A stretch of DNA of 64,000 nucleotides from Clostridium gallinarum (GTDB lineage: Bacteria; Bacillota; Clostridia; Clostridiales; Clostridiaceae), in contig NZ_JACSQZ010000006.1 in the NCBI RefSeq assembly GCF_014836325.1, positions 27,814 to 91,813 on the forward strand, given 5' to 3'. The translations under genes and the position numbers were made by a program. The notes beneath the pieces were generated by a model. That model was not told the origin of the DNA and did no database searches. It saw nothing but the letters and a program-made list of their open reading frames with translations. Positions 8,099 to 17,211 of the stretch are shown piece after piece (position 1 is the first letter of the stretch; each line of letters begins with the position of its first letter).

Positions 8099-9853
8099 CA
8101 GATTTCTGAAGAGATTCTAGAAAAAATTAAAGAAGAAAATGACATAGTAGATATAATATCTGAGTCAGTTAGGCTTAAAAAAGCCGGAAGAAGCTTTTCA
8201 GGATTATGTCCATTTCATAATGAAAAATCTCCTTCATTTTCAGTTTCTCAAGAAAAACAAATATATAAGTGTTTTGGCTGTGGAGAATCTGGTAATGTTA
8301 TTACTTTTGTTATGAAAAATAAAAACATGACATTTATAGATGCTGTAAAGTACCTAGCAGATCGAGCTAATATTATTTTAGAAGAGGATAAAAGAGTAAA
8401 TCCAACTGTAAAGAAAAAAGAATTACTTTATAAAGTAAATGTAGAAGCAGGTAGGTTTTTTTATTCCAATTTAAAAAATAATAAAATAGCAAAGGACTAC
8501 TTTATAAACAGAGGAATAAGGCAGGAAACTATAAATAGGTTTGGTTTAGGGTATGCAAAGGATAGTTGGAACAGTTTATTGTTTCATTTAAGAAAATTAG
8601 GATTCAATGAGAACTTACTTTTAGAAGCGGGATTAGTCCTAACTTCAGAGAAAACAGGAAATAAATATGACAGGTTTAGAAATAGAGTTATGTTTCCAGT
8701 TTTTGATTATAGGGGTAAGGTAATAGGATTTGGAGGTAGAGTTTTAGACGATTCTAAACCTAAATATTTAAATTCTCCAGAAACTTTAGTCTTCCAAAAA
8801 GGAACTAATTTATATGGGTTAAATTTTGCAATAAAAAGTAATATGAAGGAAAGATATTTCATTATTGTTGAAGGATACATGGATCTTATAACTTTGCATC
8901 AGTATGGAATTACAAATGTAGTAGCTTCGTTAGGAACAGCATTAACTGTTAATCAAGCTAGACTCCTAAAGAGATATGCAGATAAGGTGATAATTTCTTA
9001 TGATGCAGATGTAGCTGGTCAAACAGCAACTATGAGAGGACTAGAAATATTAAAAGATGCAGGTTTTGATGTAAGAGTATTAAGTATTCCACAAGGAAAA
9101 GATCCTGATGAGTATGTAAGAGTGAATGGTAAAGATGCATTTATAAAATTAATAAATCAGGCAGAAGGATTAGTTGAATATAGGATTAAGAAGGCAGGAG
9201 AAGGCCTAAACTTTAGAGATAATAATGATCTAATAAAGTATGGAAAAAAAGTTACTGAAATATTAGCTAAAGTAAATCCTATTGAAAAAGATATTTATAT
9301 AAAGAAAATATCAGAAGATACAGGTATAAGAGAGCAAGCATTATATGATTTATTATCAAAAGAAATGACAAAAAATACACAAAATGAAGAATTTATGAAT
9401 AACAAGGAAGATAATGGAACAAAATTATATAAAGAACCTGCTTATGTGAAAGCAGAGAGAGCTTTATTGAAATTATGTTTAGAAGAAGAATACTTTAATT
9501 ATATTTCTAATTTAATAAGCCAAGAAGAGTTAATTCTTCCAGAACATAAAGAGATATTTTCTATCATTAAAGAGGCTAAAAGGGGTAATATAAATAATAT
9601 AATCACATTTTTAGAATCTAAATGTACAGATTTAAAAACTATTGAGGAAATTGTAAAAATAAAAGATCAACAAGTATTAATTGGAAAAGATAATAAAAAG
9701 TTAATACAGGATTTAATAAAACAAATAGATAGCTATAAATTGAATGAAAAGCTAAAAGAGTTAAAACAAAAGCAAAAGATTTTGGAGTCACAGGGGAAAA
9801 TTGAAGAATCTATACAAATTGCAATTGAATTAAAAAAATTAATGAGTAGCTAA
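8096..9853 (+). CDS. dnaG: DNA primase DnaG
   Basis: Makes RNA primers for Okazaki fragments, working with the replicative helicase. The 585-residue product has the N-terminal CHC2 zinc domain (CPFHNEKSPSFSVSQ...CFGCG, about residues 38-64), a central TOPRIM domain with VEGYMDLITLHQYGI (catalytic Glu) and SYDADVAGQTATMRG (DxD-type), and a helical C-terminal helicase-interacting region. Start is TTG at 8096, inside a hairpin that also holds the ribosome site. Followed by sigA in the classic macromolecular-synthesis order, here without rpsU. Very secure. Confidence 0.97.
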   Translation: MQISEEILEKIKEENDIVDIISESVRLKKAGRSFSGLCPFHNEKSPSFSVSQEKQIYKCFGCGESGNVITFVMKNKNMTFIDAVKYLADRANIILEEDKRVNPTVKKKELLYKVNVEAGRFFYSNLKNNKIAKDYFINRGIRQETINRFGLGYAKDSWNSLLFHLRKLGFNENLLLEAGLVLTSEKTGNKYDRFRNRVMFPVFDYRGKVIGFGGRVLDDSKPKYLNSPETLVFQKGTNLYGLNFAIKSNMKERYFIIVEGYMDLITLHQYGITNVVASLGTALTVNQARLLKRYADKVIISYDADVAGQTATMRGLEILKDAGFDVRVLSIPQGKDPDEYVRVNGKDAFIKLINQAEGLVEYRIKKAGEGLNFRDNNDLIKYGKKVTEILAKVNPIEKDIYIKKISEDTGIREQALYDLLSKEMTKNTQNEEFMNNKEDNGTKLYKEPAYVKAERALLKLCLEEEYFNYISNLISQEELILPEHKEIFSIIKEAKRGNINNIITFLESKCTDLKTIEEIVKIKDQQVLIGKDNKKLIQDLIKQIDSYKLNEKLKELKQKQKILESQGKIEESIQIAIELKKLMSS

Positions 9854-9898
9854 AGAGAGGTGTAAGTACAGTTGGCAATAACGGAAGGAGGTAAAAAT

Positions 9899-11011
9899 AT
9901 GTTAGATGAAAAAACAAAAGCTAAGCAAGGTAAAAAGGAAAATGATGATAGATCTAATAAAATGGCTATCGTTAAGAACTTGCTTGATAAAGGAAAGAAA
10001 AATGGTACGTTAACATATAAAGATATAATGGATGAAGTGGAGCACATCGACTTAAGTCCTGAACAAATAGAGAAAATTTACGAAGTATTAGAATCCATGG
10101 GAATAGAAGTTATAGGTGAACCAAGTGGTGAAGAAGAAGTAGAAGAAGAATTAGACTTAGATTTAACTATTCCAGAAGGTATTGCTATTGATGACCCAGT
10201 TAGAATGTACTTAAAAGAAATAGGAAAAGTTCCTCTATTATCTTCAGAAGAAGAAATAGAATTAGCAAATAGAATAGAACAAGGTGATCAAAGAGCTAAG
10301 AAGAAGTTAGCAGAAGCTAACCTAAGACTTGTTGTAAGTATTGCAAAAAGATATGTTGGTAGAGGAATGTTATTTCTAGATCTTATACAAGAAGGAAATT
10401 TAGGACTTATTAAAGCAGTTGAAAAATTTGATTATAGAAAAGGCTTTAAATTCTCAACTTATGCTACATGGTGGATAAGACAGGCGATTACAAGAGCAAT
10501 TGCTGACCAAGCAAGAACTATAAGAATACCTGTTCATATGGTTGAAACTATAAATAAGTTAATAAGAGTTCAAAGACAATTATTACAAGAACTTGGTAGA
10601 GATCCTTTCCCAGAAGAAATTTCAAAAGTTATGGATTTACCAGTAGATAAAGTTAGAGAAATTCAAAAAATTGCTCAAGAGCCAGTGTCATTAGAAACTC
10701 CAATAGGTGAAGAAGAAGATTCTCATTTAGGTGATTTCATACCAGATGATGATGCATTAGCTCCAGCAGAAGCAGCTGCATTTACAATGCTTAAAGAGCA
10801 ATTAATAAATGTTTTAGATACTTTAACTCCAAGAGAAGAAAAAGTATTAAGACTAAGATTTGGATTAGATGATGGTAGAGCAAGAACTCTTGAAGAAGTA
10901 GGAAAAGAGTTTAATGTAACAAGAGAAAGAATAAGACAAATTGAAGCAAAGGCCCTTAGAAAACTAAGACACCCTTCAAGAAGTAAAAAATTAAAAGATT
11001 ATTTAGATTAG
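9899..11011 (+). CDS. sigA: RNA polymerase primary sigma factor SigA (RpoD)
   Basis: Housekeeping sigma-70 factor, 370 residues. Visible: region 1.2 ([17 protein letters not shown]), region 2.1-2.4 ([36 protein letters not shown]), region 3, and region 4.2 helix-turn-helix ([18 protein letters not shown]). Start chosen at ATG 9899 because a near-perfect GGAAGGAGG lies just upstream; an in-frame TTG at 9872 with a weaker AGAGGTG would add nine residues, and that extension encodes the ribosome site itself. Short acidic N-terminus, as in firmicutes. It follows dnaG by 45 bases and is probably co-transcribed, with a terminator overlapping its stop codon. Confidence 0.97.
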   Translation: MLDEKTKAKQGKKENDDRSNKMAIVKNLLDKGKKNGTLTYKDIMDEVEHIDLSPEQIEKIYEVLESMGIEVIGEPSGEEEVEEELDLDLTIPEGIAIDDPVRMYLKEIGKVPLLSSEEEIELANRIEQGDQRAKKKLAEANLRLVVSIAKRYVGRGMLFLDLIQEGNLGLIKAVEKFDYRKGFKFSTYATWWIRQAITRAIADQARTIRIPVHMVETINKLIRVQRQLLQELGRDPFPEEISKVMDLPVDKVREIQKIAQEPVSLETPIGEEEDSHLGDFIPDDDALAPAEAAAFTMLKEQLINVLDTLTPREEKVLRLRFGLDDGRARTLEEVGKEFNVTRERIRQIEAKALRKLRHPSRSKKLKDYLD

Positions 11012-11033
11012 CACCTACTGGTGCTAATTTTAA
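11008..11033 (+). terminator. Terminator overlapping the sigA stop
   Basis: TTAGCACC (11008-11015) pairs with GGTGCTAA (11020-11027) around TACT, followed by TTTTAATTT. The left arm includes the sigA stop codon. Only 8 bp of stem, so some read-through into trmK is plausible. Confidence 0.75.
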
Positions 11034-11054
11034 TTTAGCAAGGAGAAGAAATTT

Positions 11055-11747
11055 ATGGAACTAAGCAAAAGATTAAATTTTATAATTGAAAATATTGATA
11101 ATACATCTGTTTTAGCAGATATAGGAACAGATCATGGTTACATTCCTTTATATGCTGTTCAAAACGGATTATGTAGCAAGGCTATAGCAATTGATATAAA
11201 TAAGGATCCTTTAGATAAGGCTAAGCTTAATGCTATTTTAGAAGGGGCTGGAGATGAATTAGAATTTAGATTAGGAAGTGGTCTTAAACCTCTAGAAAAT
11301 GGAGAAGTTGAAGTAGCAGTTATTGCAGGAATGGGAGGAAATTTAATAAGAGATATCTTAGAGGATGATATAGAAAAAGTAAGTTCAATAGGATATTTAA
11401 TACTTGTACCTGCACAAAACCCAGAGGTTTTAAGAGAGTATCTTTATAATAATGATTATGAAATAATATGTGAAGATCTTTGTGAAGAAGATGGAATATA
11501 CTATGAATTATTTAAAGTAAGAAAAAAGTCTGGAGAGTCAGTTAAATTAGATTCTATTTATTATGAAGTAAGTCCTAAGTTATTAATGCAAAGACATCCT
11601 TTAATGAAGGAATTCTTAAATTCAAAAGTAGAAAATTATAAAAAAATACTTAGTTTTATAACAGATAGTACAATAAATGCTAAAGAAAGAAAAACAGCAA
11701 TTGAAGATAAAATAAATATAATAACAAATATGATTAATTTTTTATAA
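11055..11747 (+). CDS. trmK: tRNA (adenine(22)-N1)-methyltransferase TrmK
   Basis: SAM-dependent methyltransferase forming m1A22 in tRNA. The 230-residue protein begins with the class I methyltransferase core: ADIGTDHGYIPLYAV (SAM-binding motif I, residues 21-35), then AIAIDINKDPLDKAK and AVIAGMGGNLIRDIL, typical of the TrmK/COG2384 family. Its position between sigA and the Nif3-like gene is a standard firmicute arrangement. AAGGAG ribosome site; the next gene starts 12 bases downstream, so they form an operon. Confidence 0.93.
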   Translation: MELSKRLNFIIENIDNTSVLADIGTDHGYIPLYAVQNGLCSKAIAIDINKDPLDKAKLNAILEGAGDELEFRLGSGLKPLENGEVEVAVIAGMGGNLIRDILEDDIEKVSSIGYLILVPAQNPEVLREYLYNNDYEIICEDLCEEDGIYYELFKVRKKSGESVKLDSIYYEVSPKLLMQRHPLMKEFLNSKVENYKKILSFITDSTINAKERKTAIEDKINIITNMINFL

Positions 11748-11759
11748 GGAAGAATAGTT

Positions 11760-12551
11760 ATGAAAAAAATTAAAGATATAATTAAGGCAATGGAAGACTT
11801 TGCTCCAATAAGATTAAAAGAAGATTTTGATAATGTTGGATTAATGGTTGGAAATAAAGATAATGAAGTTAAAAAAATATTATTATCATTAGATTGTACT
11901 TTAGAAGTAATTGAAGAAGCAAAAGAAAAAGGTGCTAATCTAATAATTACCCATCATCCATTACTTTTTATAAAACCCAAAAGTATAACAACAGATACAT
12001 TAGTTGGTAAAAAGATAATAGAACTTATAAAAAATGATATAAGCCTTTATTCTAGTCATACAAATTTAGATTCAGCTAGCGGCGGATTAAATGAAACAAT
12101 AGTAAATATTCTAGGATATGATTCAAAGGAATTAATAGAAGTAAACAAAAATGCAAGAAATTCTAATGAAGGTTTAGGTAGAATTATTAGATTAGATAAG
12201 AAGATTAAATTAGAAACTTTAATAAATGAAGTTAAAGAAAAATTAAATATAGATAATTTAAAAGTAGTAAAAGCATCAGAAGAAGTTCAAAATATAGCTG
12301 TAATTAACGGAAGTGGAAGTAGCTTCTTTGATATAGCACATAGAAAAGGGGCTGACTGTATAATAACAGGAGATACAACATATCACTTTGCAAGCGATTA
12401 TAAAGAAATGGGAGTATCTATAATAGATACAGGACATTTCTTATCAGAATGGTTAGTATTTTTACAAGTTATAAATAAGATAAAAAATCAATTTGAAGAT
12501 GTGGAAGTAATTATTTCAGAACACAGTAAAGACCCATACACTTTTGCTTAA
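11760..12551 (+). CDS. Nif3-like dinuclear metal centre protein
   Basis: Member of the Nif3/YqfO (DUF34) family, a toroidal dinuclear-metal protein often mislabelled GTP cyclohydrolase I type 2. The 263 residues have the N-terminal metal ligands in ITHHPLLF (residues 61-68) and DFDNVGLMVGN, and C-terminal ligands in DTGHFLSEW and ISEHSKDPY. It lacks the long insert seen in the larger YqfO version. Co-transcribed with trmK. The stop codon TAA merges with the first bases of repeat R1 copy 2. Biochemical function is unresolved for the family. Confidence 0.9.
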   Translation: MKKIKDIIKAMEDFAPIRLKEDFDNVGLMVGNKDNEVKKILLSLDCTLEVIEEAKEKGANLIITHHPLLFIKPKSITTDTLVGKKIIELIKNDISLYSSHTNLDSASGGLNETIVNILGYDSKELIEVNKNARNSNEGLGRIIRLDKKIKLETLINEVKEKLNIDNLKVVKASEEVQNIAVINGSGSSFFDIAHRKGADCIITGDTTYHFASDYKEMGVSIIDTGHFLSEWLVFLQVINKIKNQFEDVEVIISEHSKDPYTFA

Positions 12552-12716
12552 GATTGCAAAGCAATCTTTGAATGTATAATGTAGAATGAAGAATGTAAAA
12601 TTAAGGAGGTTTTGCACAGCAAAACTTGAAATATATTGGTGCTAAGTACTATTTGTTTAAAATCCGGAGGATTTTTTTCCTTAATTCTACATTCTTAATT
12701 TTTAATTTTTCATTAT
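12550..12716. repeat. R1 modular hairpin repeat, copy 2
   Basis: Begins with the AAGATTGC-AAA-GCAATCTT hairpin overlapping the stop of the Nif3-like gene. It continues with the left terminal repeat (AATGTAGAATGAAGAATG...), hairpin GTTTTGC-ACA-GCAAAAC, a GGTGCTAAGTACT module, hairpin AAATCC-GGA-GGATTT, and the right terminal repeat (CCTTAATTCTACATTCTTAA...). Fills most of the gap to the next gene. Confidence 0.8.
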
Positions 12717-12784
12717 GAAAATGTAAGCATTTTTATATCTTTGTGCATAGTATAGTAATAAGATAACAATTTAGGAGAGATTGT

Positions 12785-13036
12785 ATGGGAAAGTCTTATT
12801 ATAAAAAAAAGAAAAACTCATGGTCAAAGGTATTTCAAGATGGTATTAAAGATATATTCGATGGAATAGGAAAAAATATTAGTTCTGGAGGTCCTATATT
12901 TTTCAGAAAATGTCTTAACCCTGCAGCTAGGTTAGTAATTTTTATTCTTATAATACTTACTTTATTACTTTCTGGTATAGGATTTTACTCTTGGGTAATA
13001 TTGTGTATGTTAATTTTAATACTGCAATTTGTTTAA
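12785..13036 (+). CDS. Small basic membrane protein, unknown
   Basis: Unrecognised 83-residue protein. The N-terminal half is basic and polar (KSYYKKKKNSWSKVF); the C-terminal half is almost entirely hydrophobic from about residue 49 (LVIFILIILTLLLSGIG, VILCMLILILQFV), predicting two close membrane helices. Good ribosome site (TTAGGAGAG) before ATG, and codon usage matches neighbours, so it is probably a real gene. It stands alone between a repeat and rnpB. No function can be assigned. Confidence 0.65.
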   Translation: MGKSYYKKKKNSWSKVFQDGIKDIFDGIGKNISSGGPIFFRKCLNPAARLVIFILIILTLLLSGIGFYSWVILCMLILILQFV

Positions 13037-13084
13037 AATGTAAAATTTTTCATTTGTATTATTTATGAAGTTATGATAATATAA

Positions 13085-13500
13085 GTTTTGCGAGTAAGAC
13101 ATGCAATCGCTGCTAGACTTAGATCTAGGAGAGGAAAGTCGGAGCTCCATAGGGCAGGGTGCTGGATAACGTCCAGTCAAGGCGACTTGAAGGAAAGTGC
13201 AACAGAGAGATACCGCCTAAGTTAAAAGACACTCTAAAGGTATGATTTAGATGTGTAATTATATATTTTAATTTATTAAGATATATTGCTTAGGTAAGGG
13301 TGGAAAGGCGAGGTAAGAGCTCACCAGCATCATGGTGACATGATGGCTATGTAAACCCCACCTGGAGCAAGGTCGAATAGGGAAACATATTGGAGTTGCC
13401 CGCTCCGTTTCCGGGTGTACCGCTTGAGCTTATTGGTAACAGTAAGCCTAGATAGATGATTGCTTAATACAGAACTCCGCTTACGGCTTATCTCGTACAT
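13085..13500 (+). ncRNA. rnpB: RNase P RNA (type A)
   Basis: Catalytic RNA of RNase P, which matures tRNA 5' ends. Recognised from universal segments: GAGGAAAGTCGGAGCTCC near 13131, AGGGCAGGGTGCTGGATAACG, GGAAAGTGCAACAGAGAG near 13192, GGTAAGAGCTCACCAGC, GTAAACCCCACCTGGAGC near 13351, and GATAGATGATTGC near 13452. The ends pair (GCGAG at 13090 with CTCGT at 13492, the P1 helix). The GGGCAGGGTGC and AGAGATACCGCC segments indicate ancestral type A rather than Bacillus type B. A GATAAT -10 box at 13075-13080 precedes it. Ends are good to about ten bases. Confidence 0.95.
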
Positions 13501-13501
13501 G

Positions 13502-13537
13502 AAAAACACTAGGCTAACGTCTAGTGTTTTTATTTTA
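13502..13537 (+). terminator. Terminator after rnpB
   Basis: AAAAACACTAG (13502-13512) pairs with CTAGTGTTTTT (13521-13531), followed by an A/T-rich tail. Strong intrinsic terminator. Confidence 0.9.
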
Positions 13538-13663
13538 TTAAAATAAAAACTATTACATGTTTTTAGAGTGAAAAATGAAAAGTATTCTTTAATTCTTAAT
13601 AATGTAGTAGATGGATTAATGTGATAAAATACAAATTTATATTAAATAGTAAAAATAGAAGGG

Positions 13664-13707
13664 AAAAAATAGTTAAAACTTATATATATAAATTTTAACT
13701 ATTTTTT
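13664..13707. terminator. Bidirectional terminator-like hairpin in the rnpB-glcK gap
   Basis: AAAAAATAGTTAAAA (13664-13678) and TTTTAACTATTTTTT (13693-13707) are a perfect 15-bp inverted repeat with a TA-rich loop. The rest of the gap between 13538 and 13871 is extremely A/T-rich, and I see no gene in it. Confidence 0.6.
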
Positions 13708-13871
13708 ATGTATTATATTTTAATTTATTAAATGATAAAATATAATAGTATTTGTAGCAAATAAAAAAAACACAATTAAAAAATAATATAAAATTTATAA
13801 AGAGAATAAATTTTATATTAAGAGACTATAAACTTAAAAAGTTTTTAAAGAAAGAGGTTGAAGAGTAAGTT

Positions 13872-14810
13872 ATGAAGAAGTATGTATTTGGAATTGATAT
13901 AGGTGGGACAACTATTAAAATGGGGTTATTTAAATCAGAGGGAATATTAGAAGAAACATGGGAAATTCCAACTAGAACACAAGATGGAGGAAGCTTAATT
14001 TTAACTGATATTGCAAATGGGATATCTAATAAATTAAATGAAAAAGGAATATCAAAGGATGAAATAGAAGGAATTGGACTTGGAGTTCCAGGGCCTGTTA
14101 GTGAAGATGGAACAGTATTTAAATGTGTTAATCTAGGATGGGGAGTTATAAATGTAGAGAAAAAATTAGAAGAACTTACTGGATTAAAAGTTAAGGCTGG
14201 AAACGATGCTAATGTTGCTGCATTAGGTGAAATGTGGAAAGGTGGAGGTAAAGGTTACAAAAATGTTGTAATGGTTACTTTAGGAACTGGCGTAGGCGGA
14301 GGAATTATTATTGATGAAAAAATAGTTTCAGGTGCAAATGGTGCAGGAGGAGAAATTGGACATATCCATATGAATGATGATGAATCAGAAACTTGTGGAT
14401 GTGGAAAAAGAGGATGTCTTGAACAATATGCATCAGCTACAGGAATTGTAAAGTATGCTAATAAATTAATGGATGAAGTAGATACACCTTCAGTACTTAG
14501 AAAAATTGAATATATATCAGCAAAAGCAATTTTTGAAGGAGCAAAAGAAGGAGATTTATTATCTTTAGAAATAATTGAATTCTTTGGAAAGAAATTAGGA
14601 AAAGCATTATCTTACATTACTTGTGTATGTGATCCAGAAGTAATAGTAATAGGTGGTGGAGTATCTAAAGCAGGAGAGATTATAATTAATACAGTTTCAA
14701 AATATTATAAACAATATGCATTCCATGCAGCAAGAAACACTAAATTTGCTTTAGCGGAGCTAGGAAATGAAGCGGGTATGTTTGGTGGAGCTAAATTAAT
14801 TATTAAATAA
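13872..14810 (+). CDS. glcK: Glucokinase, ROK family
   Basis: Phosphorylates glucose to glucose-6-phosphate with ATP, feeding glycolysis. The 312-residue ROK protein has the phosphate-1 motif FGIDIGGTTIKMGLF at the N-terminus, the sugar-binding GHIHMN, the ROK zinc motif CGCGKRGCLEQYAS (about residues 176-189) and the catalytic Asp in GNDANVAALGE. Clear AAGAGGTTG ribosome site. The following two ORFs encode tiny membrane proteins on the same strand. ROK specificity is not fully readable; mannose or N-acetylated sugars remain possible, but this clostridial form is usually glucokinase. Confidence 0.9.
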   Translation: MKKYVFGIDIGGTTIKMGLFKSEGILEETWEIPTRTQDGGSLILTDIANGISNKLNEKGISKDEIEGIGLGVPGPVSEDGTVFKCVNLGWGVINVEKKLEELTGLKVKAGNDANVAALGEMWKGGGKGYKNVVMVTLGTGVGGGIIIDEKIVSGANGAGGEIGHIHMNDDESETCGCGKRGCLEQYASATGIVKYANKLMDEVDTPSVLRKIEYISAKAIFEGAKEGDLLSLEIIEFFGKKLGKALSYITCVCDPEVIVIGGGVSKAGEIIINTVSKYYKQYAFHAARNTKFALAELGNEAGMFGGAKLIIK

Positions 14811-14868
14811 AACATAAATATATTTGAAAAAATTAGGGATAATAGCATTTATAGAAGAGGTGATATAA

Positions 14869-14997
14869 ATGCTATTTTTTATTGCAACAATATGGTTAAT
14901 AAGTATTGTTTTAATATTAATATTTTTCAAAGGCGCAACTGAAAAAGGAAATAATATGGAAATTGGAGTAGAATTTTTAGGAGAAGAAGATAAATAA
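14869..14997 (+). CDS. 42-residue single-pass membrane peptide
   Basis: Short ORF with a good ribosome site (AGAAGAGGTGATATAA before ATG). It encodes 42 residues: one hydrophobic helix (LFFIATIWLISIVLILIFF, residues 2-20) followed by a charged tail rich in Glu and Gly (EIGVEFLGEEDK). It lies 58 bases after glcK on the same strand. I do not recognise it; topology and ribosome site argue for a real small protein. Confidence 0.5.
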   Translation: MLFFIATIWLISIVLILIFFKGATEKGNNMEIGVEFLGEEDK

Positions 14998-15075
14998 TAA
15001 AAATAATAATGTACAACTAAAAGCTAAGATAAATATGATGTAATAAGGTTATTTTATAAAACGGAGGATGAGATT

Positions 15076-15360
15076 GTGGAAAAAATATTTAGCATATTTG
15101 TTTTAGCTTTAATATCTGAAAGTGTTTGGGAAACATTAAAGATGGTATGGCAACAGGGAAGAATATCCATAGATAGGATAGGGGCAATGGTTGTATCTTT
15201 AGTTATTTGTATAGATGTTGAAATGGATATTTTAAACTTGTTAGGAATTAATACAAGCTGGCCTTTTGTAGGAATAATGTTAACTGCCATACTAATATCT
15301 AGAGGATCTAATTTTATACATGACTTAATAGTGAAATTAGGACAACCTAAAAGCAACTAA
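15076..15360 (+). CDS. Small integral membrane protein, holin-like
   Basis: Unrecognised 94-residue protein, mostly hydrophobic, with about three membrane segments: residues 4-14, a central IGAMVVSLVICIDVEM... stretch, and WPFVGIMLTAILISRG near residue 72, then a short amphipathic tail (SNFIHDLIVKL). The PFVGI-LTAILISRGSNFIHDL pattern resembles small membrane proteins common in Clostridia and some phage-like holins. Start is GTG after ACGGAGGATGA. No lysin or phage gene is nearby, so a lytic role is not supported. Confidence 0.6.
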   Translation: MEKIFSIFVLALISESVWETLKMVWQQGRISIDRIGAMVVSLVICIDVEMDILNLLGINTSWPFVGIMLTAILISRGSNFIHDLIVKLGQPKSN

Positions 15361-15402
15361 TATTAAAAAATAATTAATTTAATATATTATTTAAAAAGTA
15401 AT

Positions 15403-15440
15403 GCTAGGTAGAAAAGCAGTATGTATAATATCTACCTAGC
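15403..15440. terminator. Inverted repeat, possible weak terminator
   Basis: GCTAGGTAGA (15403-15412) and TCTACCTAGC (15431-15440) pair perfectly over a 18-base loop, but no T run follows on the plus strand. Could be a weak terminator or an operator. The rest of the gap from 15361 to 15615 shows nothing else. Confidence 0.4.
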
Positions 15441-15615
15441 AAAATAATTAACTACTGAAATATATGATAAAGTAAAGACAAGTTTTATGTCAAATAAATA
15501 TTTTGGTAATTTTGATATAATTTATTTTTATAATTAAGAATCAATAGCACTTGATTTATAAAATCACAATACTTATACTTAAATATAAATAGCAATATAA
15601 GGAAGGTGGTTTATA

Positions 15616-16662
15616 ATGAAGAAGGATTTATTTACTACATATGAGATAAAAGGTCTTAAGTTAAAGAATAGAATAGTTTTACCACCAATGTGTCAATACT
15701 CAGTTGAGAAAAAGGATGGAATTGCTACAGATTGGCATTTTGTTCATTATGTAAGTAGAGCAGTTGGTGGAACTGGTTTAATTATTATTGAAATGACAGA
15801 TGTTGAACCAGATGGTAGGATAAGTGATTATGATTTGGGGCTATGGTGTGATGCGCAGATAGAACCATTAAAAAGAATAGTAGATGAATGTCATAAATAT
15901 GGTGCAAAGGTAGCAATACAAATTGCCCATGCTGGAAGAAAGGCAGAAGATGCAGAAGTGCCAGTTGCACCTTCACCAATAGCCTTTGATAAAAATAGCA
16001 AGACTCCAAGAGAATTAACTACAGCTGAAGTTAAAGAAATGGTTGATAAGTTTAAAATAGCTGTTAAACGTGCTGTAAAGGCTGGATTTGATGCCATCGA
16101 AATACATGGAGCTCATGGATACTTAATTCATCAATTCCATTCACCATTAACGAATAAGAGAAATGATGAATATGGAAAAGATTTAACTAAGTTTGGAGTA
16201 GAGGTTTTAAGGGCTGCAAAAAGCGAAATGCCTGAAGATATGCCATTAATTATGAGAATTTCTGCTTCTGAATATGTAGATGGTGGATATGGAATAGAAA
16301 GAGGAATAGAACTTGCAAGAGCTTATAAAGAAGCTGGAGTAGATATATTCCATATTAGTTCAGGAGGAGAAGGCCCAATTGCCGGAGGTGGAAATATTGG
16401 ATCTCATGCAGGATATCAAGTTCCATTTGCAAGAGCAATAAAGGAACAGTTAGATGTAGATGTAATAGCTGTAGGTAAGCTAGATGAACCAGAATTAGCA
16501 AATGCTATTATAGGAAATGAAGAGGTTGATTTAGTAGCTATAGGAAGAGCTATGTTTAGAAATCCATACTGGCCATTTGAAGCAGCAACTAAATTAAATA
16601 AAAAAACTCATGTACCAAAACAATATGGAAGAGGATTTACTAGAAGCATACAGGAGGAGTAA
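15616..16662 (+). CDS. namA: NADPH dehydrogenase NamA / Old Yellow Enzyme (YqjM-type)
   Basis: FMN flavoprotein that reduces activated C=C bonds using NADPH. The 348-residue protein matches the YqjM class: Cys26 in LPPMCQYS tunes the flavin, His pair in IEIHGAHGYLIHQF binds substrate carbonyl, and the phosphate-binding end is GRAMFRNPYWP. ER-type fusions carry extra Fe-S and NAD domains, absent here. GGAAGGTGG ribosome site. The next gene begins 9 bases after the stop, so it is probably co-transcribed. Physiological substrate unknown; xenobiotic or reactive enone detoxification is typical. Confidence 0.92.
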   Translation: MKKDLFTTYEIKGLKLKNRIVLPPMCQYSVEKKDGIATDWHFVHYVSRAVGGTGLIIIEMTDVEPDGRISDYDLGLWCDAQIEPLKRIVDECHKYGAKVAIQIAHAGRKAEDAEVPVAPSPIAFDKNSKTPRELTTAEVKEMVDKFKIAVKRAVKAGFDAIEIHGAHGYLIHQFHSPLTNKRNDEYGKDLTKFGVEVLRAAKSEMPEDMPLIMRISASEYVDGGYGIERGIELARAYKEAGVDIFHISSGGEGPIAGGGNIGSHAGYQVPFARAIKEQLDVDVIAVGKLDEPELANAIIGNEEVDLVAIGRAMFRNPYWPFEAATKLNKKTHVPKQYGRGFTRSIQEE

Positions 16663-16671
16663 GTTATAAAA

Positions 16672-17007
16672 ATGAGAGATATAAAATATCCTGCTATTTA
16701 TAAACATTTTAAAGATAAGTATTATGCTGTAATGTCTATAAGTAAAGCTAATGGAGATGAAAATATTGATAAAGAAGCAAAAATATTGCAAGGATATCAT
16801 ACAGAGCTAAATAGAAATATAGATATTTATAAATTAGGTGATTTGTATTATCATGATGAAAATTTAGAGGATACTTTAGTTTTATATAAAGCTTTATATG
16901 ATGACAAGGGAATCTATGCTAGACCTATAGATATGTTTCTAAGCGAAGTAGATAAGGAAAAATATCCAGATATAGAACAAAAATATAGATTTGAATTAGT
17001 AATATAA
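16672..17007 (+). CDS. DUF1653 protein
   Basis: Small 111-residue protein of the DUF1653 family, recognised by YKHFKDKYYAVMSI, DTLVLYKALYDDKGIYARP and the IDMFLSEV ending, where a conserved RP-x-x-MF segment is typical. No catalytic residues are evident. The ribosome site (GGAGGAG) overlaps the end of namA. Function of the family is not known. Followed by a strong terminator, so namA and this gene form a two-gene unit. Confidence 0.85.
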   Translation: MRDIKYPAIYKHFKDKYYAVMSISKANGDENIDKEAKILQGYHTELNRNIDIYKLGDLYYHDENLEDTLVLYKALYDDKGIYARPIDMFLSEVDKEKYPDIEQKYRFELVI

Positions 17008-17024
17008 ATTTTTATTAGCTATAG

Positions 17025-17076
17025 AAGATATGAAGTTTATTGGTGCAAACAACCAATAAATTCCATATCTTTTTTA
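17025..17076 (+). terminator. Terminator after namA unit
   Basis: AAGATATG (17025-17032) and CATATCTT (17064-17071) enclose a second paired segment TTTATTGGT / ACCAATAAA, followed by TTTTTAT. Long interrupted stem with a T run. Confidence 0.85.
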
Positions 17077-17124
17077 TACGTTGATAAAATTTTAGTAAAA
17101 CCTTTAAAAATTATAGTAAAATAA

Positions 17125-17153
17125 TTGACTCTTTAACTTTTAAAGTATATATT
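17125..17153 (+). promoter_or_regulatory. galM promoter
   Basis: TTGACT (17125-17130), a 17-base spacer and TATATT (17148-17153): a good sigma-A promoter about 60 bases before galM. Confidence 0.65.
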
Positions 17154-17211
17154 ATGAATATAATGGTAACGTTTTATATACTATCATACATTAGATTTTA
17201 GGAGTGAAACT

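Noticed and set aside
15076..15360. Holin/lysis cassette reading of the small membrane protein
   Set aside because: No endolysin or phage gene nearby, and the protein type is common in clostridial chromosomes.
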